DNA of 64,000 nucleotides from the NCBI RefSeq assembly GCF_050958605.1, contig NZ_JBJHDO010000004.1, positions 248,001 to 312,000 of the forward strand, in the 5' to 3' direction. Shown here piece after piece: positions 17,017 through 25,861 of this stretch. The notes under the pieces were generated by a model. The model ran no database searches. It saw nothing but the letters and a program-made list of their open reading frames with translations, and was not told the DNA's origin. This stretch comes from G016756615 sp050958605 (GTDB taxonomy: Bacteria > Pseudomonadota > Alphaproteobacteria > Rhizobiales > Rhizobiaceae). A program made the translations under genes and the position numbers. The first letter of the stretch is position 1, and every line of letters starts with the position of its first letter.

Positions 17017-17580
17017 ATGGGGCCTGACGCTCGCATATACATCACAGGAGCCTCTTGCGCAGGCGTAACGACTTTGGGCGAAAGGCTGGCACATCAGCTC
17101 AATGTCCAACATTTGGACGTCGACGATTTCTATTGGATATCTACGAGCCCTCCTTTCACCACGAAGCGCCCGCCTGAAGAGCGCGTCAGCCTTATCCGAC
17201 AAGAACAAGAAAATGGTGGCGGCTGGGTGCTGACGGGTTCCTTTGATGGTTGGGGAGACACGCTCATCAATGATGTAGATCTGATCGTGTTTATTTACAC
17301 GCCGACGTCTGTTCGGCTGAAGCGTCTGCTGGCGCGCGAAAAGGAGCGTTACGGCGACCGGATCATGCCTGGTGGCGACATGCACGACATTCATGTTGCA
17401 TTCCGGCAGTGGGCATCACGGTATGATGATCCAGAATTCTCGGGCCGCAATCACGTGCGGCATGAGGCTTGGCTTTCGGACCAAACTGTCCCGGTCATTA
17501 GACTTGATGGGACGCATGACGTCGAGGATCTGGCTAAAACAGTAATTGCCGCTCTGAGCAAAGAGAGAGATGTCCCTTGA
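17017..17580 (+). CDS. Adenylate-kinase-like P-loop NTPase
   Basis: A small (187 aa) P-loop protein. The phosphate-binding loop reads 'IYITGASCAGVTTLGERLA', i.e. GxxxxGVT with the usual Walker A lysine replaced by Val, as in a group of nucleotide-kinase-like proteins with GASGSGxTT loops. 'LDVDDFYWISTSPPFTTKRP' is the typical acceptor region and 'RLKRLLAREKERYGDRI' the lid-like helix. Substrate is unknown. It lies between two ISNCY-like ends (16883 and 17707), so it may be transposon cargo. ATG 17017 is chosen because it precedes the P-loop strand directly; a longer TTG start at 16981 is less likely. Confidence 0.7.
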   Translation: MGPDARIYITGASCAGVTTLGERLAHQLNVQHLDVDDFYWISTSPPFTTKRPPEERVSLIRQEQENGGGWVLTGSFDGWGDTLINDVDLIVFIYTPTSVRLKRLLAREKERYGDRIMPGGDMHDIHVAFRQWASRYDDPEFSGRNHVRHEAWLSDQTVPVIRLDGTHDVEDLAKTVIAALSKERDVP

Positions 17581-17954
17581 ACAAGCGAATTAGGGAGCGT
17601 GGGCTATCCAGCTCTCTAAGATCTGCGAGTAGGTGCATCTCGCACTTCAAGATAGAACGCACCCGCCTACAGCCATTGTTGCAACCGTTCTGAAATGTGC
17701 CGGCTCTGCAAAATAGAAATGTCGTATCGGAACGCTCAGAGGGCAGGGCGCAGCAAGTTTGAAACGCGACAGCGATGCGCGAGAAGGGCACGACGGGAGC
17801 GCCCGATCGGGCGTCAGCTGGTCGGGGTTGCGCAGCCCGATCGGGCGCGTTCCAGTTGAACTCCTCGGCTTTAGCTTTTTCAGTTCAATATCGCGACCCT
17901 GGAGAATGATTCCCGGCGGCTTTATGCTCCAGCGTCGGAAACCAGGATGACGTC
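17581..17954. other. 374-bp non-coding gap with IS debris
   Basis: No gene is seen. The stretch holds one copy of a 13-bp direct repeat (CGCCTACAGCCAT, 17664-17676), whose other copy is at 19186-19198 against the right IS end. It also holds an ISNCY-like end at 17707-17724 and the sub-terminal block at 17789-17825 shared with the element end at 16883. Confidence 0.6.
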
Positions 17955-18695
17955 ATGCTTCCAAAAATCGAACTGCTTGCTGACATTGACGTCGCCGCGA
18001 TGTCGCCGCTGCTTCGCGGCATGATCATGACGGTATCCTATGCCGACACCAAAGGTGGCATCGGGTTGACCGCGACGGGCGCGATGAACCGCAAGTTCGT
18101 GCACTGGGCCGCTGTTCACTTCAAGTGGCCCGACTACACCTGCGAGGAGCTGTACAGTGTCAGCAAAGTTCTCAATGAATCTGACATGCCGCCGCTTTGG
18201 GCGGTCCGTGACATGCTCAACCACCTAAGGCTTCTCCGGCGAAAGAAAGACACTCTGCTTCCTACCAAACGGGGCAGGGACTTTTTGGCGAGACCGCAGG
18301 CCTTCTTCGATCTGATCGCGACGGATTATCTTTATGCTTATATCCACGACGGACAGACGCAGGAGTCTGTCCGGGAACGGATGCACTGGTGGCACGTCTT
18401 TCTCAACCTAATCAATATCAAGGCAGGAGCGGGCTGTTCGCTGAACGACCTAGTGCATGAGTTATATCCGCCCGAGTCATATCCGGCTGCGGAAGCACAA
18501 ATGACGGTCGAAGCCTGGAGGGAAAAATCTGAGTTCCGCAACAACATCCTTCGCCCGCTGTGCTGGCTGGGATTGCTGCATGAAGATCGCGAGGGACTAA
18601 CTATTCTGCAGGACGGGACGTACCACAAGACACCGTTGTGGGCTGCCTGCTTAAAGCTGGAATCCGACGCGCAATCCGCAATCACCCTTCATTGA
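17955..18695 (+). CDS. Unknown protein with winged-helix-like region, IS-borne passenger
   Basis: A 246-residue soluble protein I cannot name. The stretch from 'GIGLTATGAMNRKFVHWAA' through 'PLWAVRDMLNHLRLLRRKKD' to 'LLPTKRGRDFLARPQAFFD' follows a pattern seen in the C-terminal part of plasmid pRiA4b ORF-3-like proteins (an 'LTA.G' strand, a helix pair, then 'LLR...LT.RGR.L'). It probably folds as a winged helix. The C-terminal half ('HWWHVFLNLINIKAGAGCSL', 'ILRPLCWLGLLHEDREG') looks like a second similar module. It lies inside ISNCY-like ends with the transposase remnant just downstream. An ATG at 17948 is out of frame. Confidence 0.6.
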   Translation: MLPKIELLADIDVAAMSPLLRGMIMTVSYADTKGGIGLTATGAMNRKFVHWAAVHFKWPDYTCEELYSVSKVLNESDMPPLWAVRDMLNHLRLLRRKKDTLLPTKRGRDFLARPQAFFDLIATDYLYAYIHDGQTQESVRERMHWWHVFLNLINIKAGAGCSLNDLVHELYPPESYPAAEAQMTVEAWREKSEFRNNILRPLCWLGLLHEDREGLTILQDGTYHKTPLWAACLKLESDAQSAITLH

Positions 18696-19075
18696 ACTGT
18701 GCCGAGCGAGATTGCTCCTGTTCCGCCGCACCGTGCCGGGAAAGCGCCTGCCGACGTCGGGCAACAACTGCCGGATCGTTCATGAAATCGGTTCGGCGGC
18801 CCGGCTTCGTCCCGCGCTTCTTATACCCAGTCTGCTCACTGTTGGTCTTGATCTTCGGCACCGGCCGCACCTCGTCCTGCTGGGCCTTGATCCAGGATAG
18901 CACCTCGCCCAACCGCTTGTTCTCGGTGATTGCAGCATGCGAACGCGAACCTCTTCAGCAGCCGCTGAACCTGTCGAGGCGTCAGGCCAAGAACATGCGC
19001 CGCCGTCACGGTTCGCAGTCGACCCTCCATGACCTTCGACAACACCTCGATACGCTGCAGTTCGCGCTCGCTCAT
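18682..19075 (-). pseudogene. ISNCY-family transposase remnant (internal deletion plus frameshift)
   Basis: The N-terminus starts at ATG 19075: 'MSERELQRIEVLSKVMEGRL' and 'TAAHVLGLTPRQVQRLLKRF' form the helix-turn-helix typical of ISNCY transposases. About 45 codons in, the frame breaks. A different frame then carries the family C-terminus ('ENKRLGEVLSWIKAQQDEV', 'KIKTNSEQTGYKKRG', 'PAVVARRRQALSRHGA') to 18682. The central DDE region, several hundred residues in intact members, is missing, so it cannot be active. Confidence 0.75.
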
Positions 19076-19187
19076 CAAAACCAGTCCCAACTCGCAATCT
19101 CCCACGTCATTCAAGACGGGGAGACTGGCACTACGTCCGCAGAAACGACATTCCTGCTTTGCAGAATCGCGACATTTTAGCTTTGCG

Positions 19188-19678
19188 CCTACAGCCATAA
19201 GTCGGATAAGAAAGATTATGGAACCTAAAGCGGGGCACTATTGCCTGTTCAGGTTCAACCGCCGCCTACGCCGAGGCGCATATCGACCGTCAGAAGGTTC
19301 TTGCGCTGTGGTGCGATCCTGTGATCGGCGCGCACTTGAGCGTGAGTCAATGCTTTCCAACTTATGGGTTATGCGTGAAAGTCACGCGGCTTCACTATCT
19401 GATTGTTGTTCAGAAAGCGGAAGATGAGAGGAAAACCTTACTCGTCGCGCCAGAGGGCAAAATGGAGCATGTCGCGCTAAAGGGACCTCGGCCGCTTTTT
19501 GGGCGGGCCTCTCCCGCGCGGCTTCTAAATCAGGTGTGGGGCGCGGCTTTGATGTAACCCAGACACCTACGCTCGCGTCGGGACGCTCCAAATGCCTTTG
19601 GCTTCAATGGCGGTTTCCGGCCCGACCCATGATTGAGCCATGGCTCCCGCCCCCTCCCCGTCCTAAGACAGCATAAGC
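19188..19678. other. 491-bp gap without a recognised gene
   Basis: Short open frames exist (for example plus strand 19321-19557), but none resembles a known protein or has a good ribosome site. The segment separates the IS unit from the convergently placed permease gene and is probably decayed insertion debris. Confidence 0.5.
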
Positions 19679-20386
19679 TCAAGCAGATGCCCGCACGGCT
19701 GCTCGGGTCCCGCCCATCCAGCGCTCGATGCGGGCTGATGCAAGCTGCAGCAGGATCACTAGCACCACATACAGGAGTGCTGCAAGCACATAAGCCTCGA
19801 GGTTTCGGAATGTCGCGGATGCCACCATCTGGGCGTTGCGCATCAATTCTGTGACGCCGATCACCGACGCCAGTGACGTGCCCTTCAGGATGATGATGAA
19901 TTCGTTGCAAAGCGTGGGAAACGCTGTCCGGAACGCCTGCGGCAAGATAATCCGGCGCATGGCTTTCGGGTAGGTCATACCAATCGAACGGGCCGCCTCC
20001 ATCTGTTCTTCGGGGATCGACAGGATAGAAGCACGCACGATCTCCGCTACGTAGGCACCAGCGTTGACAGAAAAGGCCAGAGTGGCGGCCAGCAACCGAT
20101 TATCGAGCGGTGAAAAAATCGCGATCAGCACGTCGCTGTTCGTTGCCATAGCCCATGCAGGCAAGCCGAAATAGACGATGTAGAGCAGAACCAATGGCGG
20201 GACGGCCCTGAAAACTGCGACGTAGCTGATCGTCAAGTACCTAAGGAGCGGGATCTGCGACAACCGTCCCATAGCCACGGCCACGCCGATGATCAGCGCC
20301 CCAGTCATGGCGGCCGCCGTCAGCGCAAGTCCCACTAGCGCGCCTTTAAGATACAAGGGCAGATATGCAATGGCAAAATCGATCAT
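19679..20386 (-). CDS. Polar amino acid ABC transporter permease
   Basis: A 235-residue HisM/GlnP-type inner-membrane permease. 'YLPLYLKGALVGLALTAAAM' starts the first helix. The conserved 'SYVAVFRAVPPLVLLYIVYF' and the EAA loop 'AARSIGMTYPKAMRRIILPQ' followed by 'FRTAFPTLCNEFI' are clear. It overlaps the upstream ATPase gene by 4 bases (ATGA) and is the last gene of the HyuB-HyuA-binding protein-ATPase-permease operon. Only one permease is present, so it probably forms a homodimer. Confidence 0.92.
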   Translation of the reverse strand: MIDFAIAYLPLYLKGALVGLALTAAAMTGALIIGVAVAMGRLSQIPLLRYLTISYVAVFRAVPPLVLLYIVYFGLPAWAMATNSDVLIAIFSPLDNRLLAATLAFSVNAGAYVAEIVRASILSIPEEQMEAARSIGMTYPKAMRRIILPQAFRTAFPTLCNEFIIILKGTSLASVIGVTELMRNAQMVASATFRNLEAYVLAALLYVVLVILLQLASARIERWMGGTRAAVRASA

Positions 20387-21168
20387 TTTCCCAGGCTCGC
20401 CGCGATGAATGCCGCGATCCTTGGAGTAGGCGGCTCTTCGAAGAAAACGGATGTCGGAAGATCGGCGACAATCCTGCCGGCTTCCATAAACACGATGCGA
20501 TCAGCTGCCTCGCGCGCAAACCTCAACTCATGCGTGACCACCAGCATCGTCCTCTTTTCATCCGACAGCCGCCGCATCACAGCCAGCACTTCGCCGACCA
20601 GTTCGGGGTCCAGCGCCGAGGTCGCCTCATCAAACAGCAACAGCAGCGGTTCCATGCAGAGTGCCCGCGCAATGCCCACCCGTTGTTGCTGCCCTCCTGA
20701 AAGCTCGGCCGGATAGGCGTCCGCCTTGTCGCTCATGCCGACGGAAGCGAGAATCGCCATGGCGCGCTCGGCCGCGGCCTGCCGCGGCTGGCGTAGCACC
20801 TGCACGGGACCCTCGATCAGATTTTCCAGCACAGACTTGTGCGGAAACAAGGCAAAGCGTTGAAAGACCATTCCGATCTTCTGACGCTTGAGACTGATTT
20901 CCGCATCGCTTTGCAGCTTCAGTCCCGCCGCCGTTCTGCGATAGCCAATGACATCATCGTCGACGACGACCTCGCCCCGGTCATACGGAACGAGGAAGTT
21001 GACACAGCGTAGCAGCGTGGTCTTTCCCGAACCACTGGGACCGATGATGGCGAGGGTCTGCCCGCGATCCACATCGAGATCGATGTCCCTCAGCACCTCC
21101 ACATTGCCGTAGGACTTGCCCAGCCCTTGAATGCGCAGCACCGGACGGTTTTCACGGGTGTCGTGCAA
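20383..21168 (-). CDS. Polar amino acid ABC transporter ATP-binding protein
   Basis: A 261-residue GlnQ/HisP-type ATPase: Walker A GPSGSGKTT, Q-loop 'GMVFQRFALFPHKSVLENL', signature LSGGQQQR, Walker B LLLFDEATSALD, H-loop 'VTHELRFAREAADR'. The start is a TTG at 21168 with AAGG eight bases upstream. The unusual Ala in DEATSALD (most have DEPTSALD) is seen in part of the family. Confidence 0.92.
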   Translation of the reverse strand: MHDTRENRPVLRIQGLGKSYGNVEVLRDIDLDVDRGQTLAIIGPSGSGKTTLLRCVNFLVPYDRGEVVVDDDVIGYRRTAAGLKLQSDAEISLKRQKIGMVFQRFALFPHKSVLENLIEGPVQVLRQPRQAAAERAMAILASVGMSDKADAYPAELSGGQQQRVGIARALCMEPLLLLFDEATSALDPELVGEVLAVMRRLSDEKRTMLVVTHELRFAREAADRIVFMEAGRIVADLPTSVFFEEPPTPRIAAFIAASLGK

Positions 21169-21214
21169 TGGGAAGACCTTTCTTCACCTGAAAGAGCCTT
21201 GCAGGCTATACGCG

Positions 21215-21997
21215 TTATTGCGGTATGCTCGAGGCGTTTCCGAACCATTTGACGGCAATGGCTTGCAAGGAGCCGTCCGCCTTCATGTCGGCAATCGCAT
21301 CATTGATCTGGCGCAGCCCCTCCACATCATCCTTTCGCAATGCGATACCATTCAGCTTCACGTCGTCGCTCAGTGGCTTTTCAACGATATGAAGCTTGTC
21401 CTTGAACTGGTGCGAAGCGATGAAGGAGCCGTTGACACTCTCAACCACCACTACGTCCAGCCTACCAAGCATCAGGTCGTTATAGGCATCGACTACCGTG
21501 TTGTAGGTAACCGGCTCGACGCTTTCAGCCTTCGCCAGAAGTGCGGCCGCAGCTGTGCTGACCATCACGCCGGTACGCAGGTTTTTGAGATCATTGAGAG
21601 TAACCGGCTTTTTGTCGGACTCGGATTTCACCACAGCGATGATGGATTGCTGCATGATGGGATCGGAAAAGTTGACGATCTGCTGCCGCTCCTCGGTGAT
21701 CACCATGTTGGTAATGGCATCAATCTTCCTGGCTTGGAGCGCCGGGATAATGCCATCCCAGGCCATGCCCTCATATTTGACAGGAATGCCCAGGTGCTTT
21801 CCAAGAGCATTGGCGAAGTCGACATCGAAACCGACGATGTCGCCGCTTTCGTTGACGAACGAGATCGGTCGGAAATGGGGATCTGCCCCTACGGTCAGTG
21901 ACGTGAACTTTTCCTGCGCCTGTGCAGGAGCAAACGAGAGGGCGGCGAGCAGGCACGCGCCTGCAATTCCCGCAAGATTACGAAGTCGAAAGCTCAT
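21215..21997 (-). CDS. Periplasmic amino-acid-binding protein (family 3)
   Basis: 260 residues. A Sec signal peptide (residues 1-27, 'GIAGACLLAALSFAPAQAQ') precedes a family-3 solute-binding fold: 'VGADPHFRPISFVNESGDIV', 'GFDVDFANALGKHLG', 'WDGIIPALQARKIDAI'. It is the binding component for the permease and ATPase downstream. The hydantoinase/oxoprolinase genes suggest a ligand such as 5-oxoproline, a hydantoin or a related cyclic amide. That is inferred from context only. Its 5' end overlaps the HyuA stop region by 20 bp. Confidence 0.9.
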   Translation of the reverse strand: MSFRLRNLAGIAGACLLAALSFAPAQAQEKFTSLTVGADPHFRPISFVNESGDIVGFDVDFANALGKHLGIPVKYEGMAWDGIIPALQARKIDAITNMVITEERQQIVNFSDPIMQQSIIAVVKSESDKKPVTLNDLKNLRTGVMVSTAAAALLAKAESVEPVTYNTVVDAYNDLMLGRLDVVVVESVNGSFIASHQFKDKLHIVEKPLSDDVKLNGIALRKDDVEGLRQINDAIADMKADGSLQAIAVKWFGNASSIPQ

Positions 21998-24071
21998 TTT
22001 CCTTCATCCCCTTGGTTGTCGTTGTTTTCCTGTTTTCGAAGGCGACCGAAACCATCATGGCCATTGAACCTGGCAACACCTCGATCCTGTCGCCGCGACC
22101 GATCACGGTTGCGGAATCGAACTGTTCGATGACCAGAGGCCCCACGCCTTGCCATCCCGAAGGAAGGTCCTGGCGGCGGTAGACCGGGCACTCGACCTCT
22201 TCGTTCTCGTCCAGCCAAATCGTCCGAAATCCGATCGGCCCTATTTCGACCCCAACCGAAACCTGATCATTGCTCTCGAAAGAAGCTCGCGGCCTGCTGA
22301 TCTTCAGGCGCAGATTGACGAGCTCCACAGGCGCGCTATCGGAAGCGTGGCCATAACGTTTCAAATGTTCCGCAATGAAAAGCTTGCGGCTGGCTTCGAG
22401 CCCCGAAAGGTCGGGGCTGGACATGGATACAGGCAGGGCATGAGATTGCCCCACATAGCGAAGATCGACCAGCCAGCGTGTATCCAGATCGTCATCTTCA
22501 AAGCCGTCCTCGGCAACACGTGACATCAGTTGGCCGCTAAGCCTATGGGTTATGTCTGCCAGGTCGTCCGCATTGACCTGGTCCAGCGGCTTCAGCCAAG
22601 TACGCTGCGCATCATAGGCGATATCGACCGTGGCAATGCCATGAGCGGAAAATACGCCGCAATAATAGGGGATCAGGACCCTGGGTATCTCCAGCGAGCG
22701 AGCCACCTCGATCGCGTGCAGCGGGCCCGCTCCGCCGAACGCCACGAGCAGCATCTTGCGCGGATCATCCCCTCTTTCCGTGGAAATGGCTCGTACCGCC
22801 CTGACGATATTGGCTGTAGTAACCCTCAAGATGCCATGCGCAGCGCGTTGCCAGCTGATCGCAAGCGACTTTGCGATTTCCTTCTCAATCGCGTTGATGG
22901 CTGCAGCACGGTCCAGCCGGAACTCACCGCCCAGCATGCTGCGCTCGCCCAAACGGTTAAGCGCGACGTGAGCATCTGTGACGGTGGGCTGCGTACCGCC
23001 CTGGCCATAAGATACCGGGCCGGGATCGGAGCTTGCGCTGCGAGGGCCAACCTTTAGCAATCCAGTTGCATCTATATGCGCGATCGAGCCGCCCCCGGCG
23101 CCGATCGTCTCGATCTCCGCCGAAGCAATCGCCACCGGATAGCCGCCGATCACCCGCTCATCGGTGACGGTGATTTCGCCGTCATGCAGCACCGCGAGAT
23201 CCGAGCTGGTACCACCAACATCAAGGGTCAGGACGGATTCGAACCCGTGCTGCCGCGCCAGATCGCGCGTGCCGACGACACCACCTGCAGGGCCGGACAT
23301 GGCGCATTTGATAGGGAAGCGGGCGGCCTCGGAAAATGTAAGACACCCCCCTGCCGATCCCATAATGTAGGTCTTGGCTATGCCGCCGCCATTGACCTTG
23401 CCCAAACCATCGAGAAAGCGGGACATCACGGGAATGGAAGCGGCATTGAGCACCGTTGCCGCGGTGCGCTCATATTCACGGAAGACAGGCAACACCTCGG
23501 ATGAGATAGAGACCGGAACATCGAGTTCCGCCAACCGCTCGCGTGCTGCAGCCTCATGTTGGGAATCGACATAGGAATAGAGGAAGCTGACAGCAATCGC
23601 CTCCACTCCGGCTCCTCGTACCTTCTCTAGGCAGCGTTCCAGTTGCTCCATATCGAGAGGCTTGAGCACCGCTCCAGTATGATCCAGCCGTTCAGGGATG
23701 TCGAAGCGCAGATCGCGCGGCGCAACGACAGGGGCCCTGCGCTTGTGAAGGTCGTAGGATGAGGGGCGGGTCATGCGTGCGATTTCGATCACGTCACGAA
23801 AACCCTCGGTGGTGAAAAGGGCGGTCTTCGCCAGTTGTCCCTCAAGCAGGGCATTGGTGACGACCGTCGTTCCGATTACCAGCGAAGCGATGTCGGAAAG
23901 CTGCCGATCCATCTCCTGCACGAGTTGCCGCAGAGCCGCGAAAATATCTTCGCCCTGCATACCTTTTCTGTGCAGAACCTTGCCGATCCGCGTCCGGCCC
24001 GTTTCAGGATCGGCAAGCACGACATCGATGAACGTTCCGCCCACATCCGCGGCTGCCAGAAGATGCGGCAT
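21978..24071 (-). CDS. Hydantoinase/5-oxoprolinase family subunit A
   Basis: The ATP-binding subunit (697 aa) of the N-methylhydantoinase/oxoprolinase/acetone carboxylase family, which opens cyclic amides with ATP. 'AAADVGGTFIDVVLADPETG' is the N-terminal phosphate-binding motif. 'LTLDVGGTSSDLAVLHDGE' is the second phosphate-binding motif, and 'LLVAFGGAGPLHAIEVARSL' is the adenosine-side motif. The length matches HyuA rather than fused eukaryotic oxoprolinase. It is followed by the binding protein gene and preceded by subunit B two bases upstream, so one operon is likely. Confidence 0.9.
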   Translation of the reverse strand: MPHLLAAADVGGTFIDVVLADPETGRTRIGKVLHRKGMQGEDIFAALRQLVQEMDRQLSDIASLVIGTTVVTNALLEGQLAKTALFTTEGFRDVIEIARMTRPSSYDLHKRRAPVVAPRDLRFDIPERLDHTGAVLKPLDMEQLERCLEKVRGAGVEAIAVSFLYSYVDSQHEAAARERLAELDVPVSISSEVLPVFREYERTAATVLNAASIPVMSRFLDGLGKVNGGGIAKTYIMGSAGGCLTFSEAARFPIKCAMSGPAGGVVGTRDLARQHGFESVLTLDVGGTSSDLAVLHDGEITVTDERVIGGYPVAIASAEIETIGAGGGSIAHIDATGLLKVGPRSASSDPGPVSYGQGGTQPTVTDAHVALNRLGERSMLGGEFRLDRAAAINAIEKEIAKSLAISWQRAAHGILRVTTANIVRAVRAISTERGDDPRKMLLVAFGGAGPLHAIEVARSLEIPRVLIPYYCGVFSAHGIATVDIAYDAQRTWLKPLDQVNADDLADITHRLSGQLMSRVAEDGFEDDDLDTRWLVDLRYVGQSHALPVSMSSPDLSGLEASRKLFIAEHLKRYGHASDSAPVELVNLRLKISRPRASFESNDQVSVGVEIGPIGFRTIWLDENEEVECPVYRRQDLPSGWQGVGPLVIEQFDSATVIGRGDRIEVLPGSMAMMVSVAFENRKTTTTKGMKENELSTS

Positions 24072-24073
24072 AC

Positions 24074-25780
24074 TCAGCTCCGTTCTTCCATGACCGTGGA
24101 AAGACGTTCGGTCGCCGCCTTCATGCGGTAACCCAAGACTTCATCCAGCGCCCTTTCGTTGTCCGGGCGCGACGCCGGTTTGCCATATCCGCCGCCACCG
24201 GCTGTCTCGATGACGATGAGCGTTTCTGCTGGAACCGAAGCTTCCATGAAGCGCGAAACCGTCTGACGCTGTCCATCCGCATAGCTGATCGTTGCCACCG
24301 TCGGTTTTCCACTGCGTCCGCCATAAAGGCCGTTCGGACCATTCGCCGGCATGCTGATCTGGAAAGAGCAACGCACCGGTGAAAGCATCCGGAAGGCACG
24401 GCGCAAACCGAAACCACCCCGGTAACGGCCTTCGCCCGCCGAGCCCTCGACCAGTTCGTAGCGTTCGATGCGAACGGGAAGGCTCGTTTCCAGCACCTCG
24501 ACCGGTGTATCGTGCAGATTGGCGACGGGCGGGATCATACCGCTTTCGCCATCAGCAACCGAACTAGCACCCGAGCCACCACCGAGAGCTTCGCCATAGG
24601 CGAACAGTCTGTGAGTTGCCGGATGGATACCGCCGAAAGAAAACACGCCGCCGCCGCCCGTCCCAGCGAGAACCTTTTCCGGCACGATGTCGGCCAACGC
24701 GGACATGAGCGCATCGAAGGTATGGTAGGAGACCTGCGTTGCGGCAGAAATGGCGCAAGGAAAGCGCGGATTCAGGATGCTGCCTTCGGGCATGACGACA
24801 TCGATGCCACGATACATGCCCGCATTTGCTGCAATGCCCTCGGCGATCGTAATGCGCACCGCCATGTAGACACAGGCAAGAGTGTTGGAGAGGCATGAGT
24901 TGAACGGACTGAGGGTTTGCCCTCCGGTACCCGTAAAATCTACCACCAGCCTGCCGTCGCGCTTGCCAACAGTCACGCGGATCGGAACACCTTCGTCGCC
25001 GAAATCCGCGAGCGCCTCACCTTTCCACAAACGTTCGGGAAGAGCCTCGACACGCTTTCTAAAGGCAATTTCCGAAAGCTCGACGATCTGGGAAATCGCA
25101 AAGTTCAGGTCGCCCGCGCTGTATTTCCCGGAAAGCTCGTCGAATCGATTCTGGGCGACGACGACGGACGCTATCTGCGCGCCGAGGTCTGCTTGTCTCT
25201 CCTCTGGAAGTCGAGAGTTCGCACGGATGATCCGCTCGACGCCAGATTGCAGGACACCAAAATCCACCAACTTGACCGGGGGGATGCGCAACCCTTCATG
25301 GAATATCTCGGTTGCGCCTGCCGGCATGCTGCGCGGTGACATGCCCCCGACATCTGTGTGATGAGCCATGCTGGCTGCGAATCCGACAAGCTCGTCACCG
25401 ACGAAAAGCGGCCCGGCCACAATAAAATCCGGAAGATGGTTGGCGCCATGATAGGGGTCATTGACCAGAAAGACGTCTCCGGGACGCGCATCTCGCGCCG
25501 GGAAGTCGCGCAGTATATGAGCGAGCGCATTCGCCATGACCCCGAGGTGAATGGGAATATGCTCCGCCTGAACGGCGATTTCTCCTTCACGGCTGTAAAG
25601 GCAACACGAACAGTCCCGCCGCTCCTTGATGTTGGGCGAGTGGCTCGAACGCACCAGCGCCTCGGCCATTTCCTCGCAGATCGACTGCAGGCTGCTGCGG
25701 ATCAGCTCGATTTCGATCCCGTCCAGCAGGCTGGACGCTGGATGTGCGTGATGGCTGTGTTCTGAAGCTGGAATTTGCAT
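24074..25780 (-). CDS. Hydantoinase/5-oxoprolinase family subunit B
   Basis: A 568-residue B subunit. Family landmarks are 'SRDCSCCLYSREGEIAVQ'-like sequence (here with ERRDCSC), 'GDVFLVNDPYHGANHLPDF', 'AHHTDVGGMSPRSMPAGA' and the C-terminal 'GAGGGGYG'-type loop (here ETAGGGGYGKPASR). His and Asp residues in NDPYHGANHLPD are likely metal or substrate ligands. First gene of the operon, 81 bp from the divergent IclR gene. Which ring is opened cannot be decided from sequence. Confidence 0.9.
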   Translation of the reverse strand: MQIPASEHSHHAHPASSLLDGIEIELIRSSLQSICEEMAEALVRSSHSPNIKERRDCSCCLYSREGEIAVQAEHIPIHLGVMANALAHILRDFPARDARPGDVFLVNDPYHGANHLPDFIVAGPLFVGDELVGFAASMAHHTDVGGMSPRSMPAGATEIFHEGLRIPPVKLVDFGVLQSGVERIIRANSRLPEERQADLGAQIASVVVAQNRFDELSGKYSAGDLNFAISQIVELSEIAFRKRVEALPERLWKGEALADFGDEGVPIRVTVGKRDGRLVVDFTGTGGQTLSPFNSCLSNTLACVYMAVRITIAEGIAANAGMYRGIDVVMPEGSILNPRFPCAISAATQVSYHTFDALMSALADIVPEKVLAGTGGGGVFSFGGIHPATHRLFAYGEALGGGSGASSVADGESGMIPPVANLHDTPVEVLETSLPVRIERYELVEGSAGEGRYRGGFGLRRAFRMLSPVRCSFQISMPANGPNGLYGGRSGKPTVATISYADGQRQTVSRFMEASVPAETLIVIETAGGGGYGKPASRPDNERALDEVLGYRMKAATERLSTVMEERS

Positions 25781-25843
25781 GGACTTGAATTTGTCTCGAA
25801 CGCGTTGCCGAGCATTATGAGCGATGCTACAGGTCCATCAACA

Positions 25844-25856
25844 TGAAACTGGTTCA
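25844..25856. promoter_or_regulatory. Candidate IclR operator dyad
   Basis: TGAAACTGGTTCA, an imperfect dyad (TGAAnnnnnTTCA), lies six bases before the IclR start codon in the 81-bp divergent gap. Its size and position fit an IclR site that could repress both the regulator and the hydantoinase operon. Confidence 0.4.
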
Positions 25857-25861
25857 CATAC

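Larger units (their letters stand above)
17707..19187. mobile_element. Decayed ISNCY-like unit with a passenger gene
   Basis: The unit is bounded by inverted 18-bp termini: TGCAAAATAGAAATGTCG at 17707-17724, and the complement of CGCAAAGCTAAAATGTCG at 19170-19187, with a second tandem inner copy at 19146-19163. Inside are an intact unknown gene (17955-18695) on the plus strand and, on the minus strand, a transposase remnant that has lost its central catalytic part. It resembles a non-autonomous element carrying cargo. Target duplication is not clean: a 13-bp direct repeat overlaps the right end but lies about 30 bp outside the left end. Confidence 0.5.

Noticed and set aside
17017..17060. Loss of the Walker A lysine in the P-loop protein as evidence of a dead gene
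   Set aside because: GASxxGxTT loops without Lys are, as far as I know, normal in this kinase-like group, and the frame is intact.
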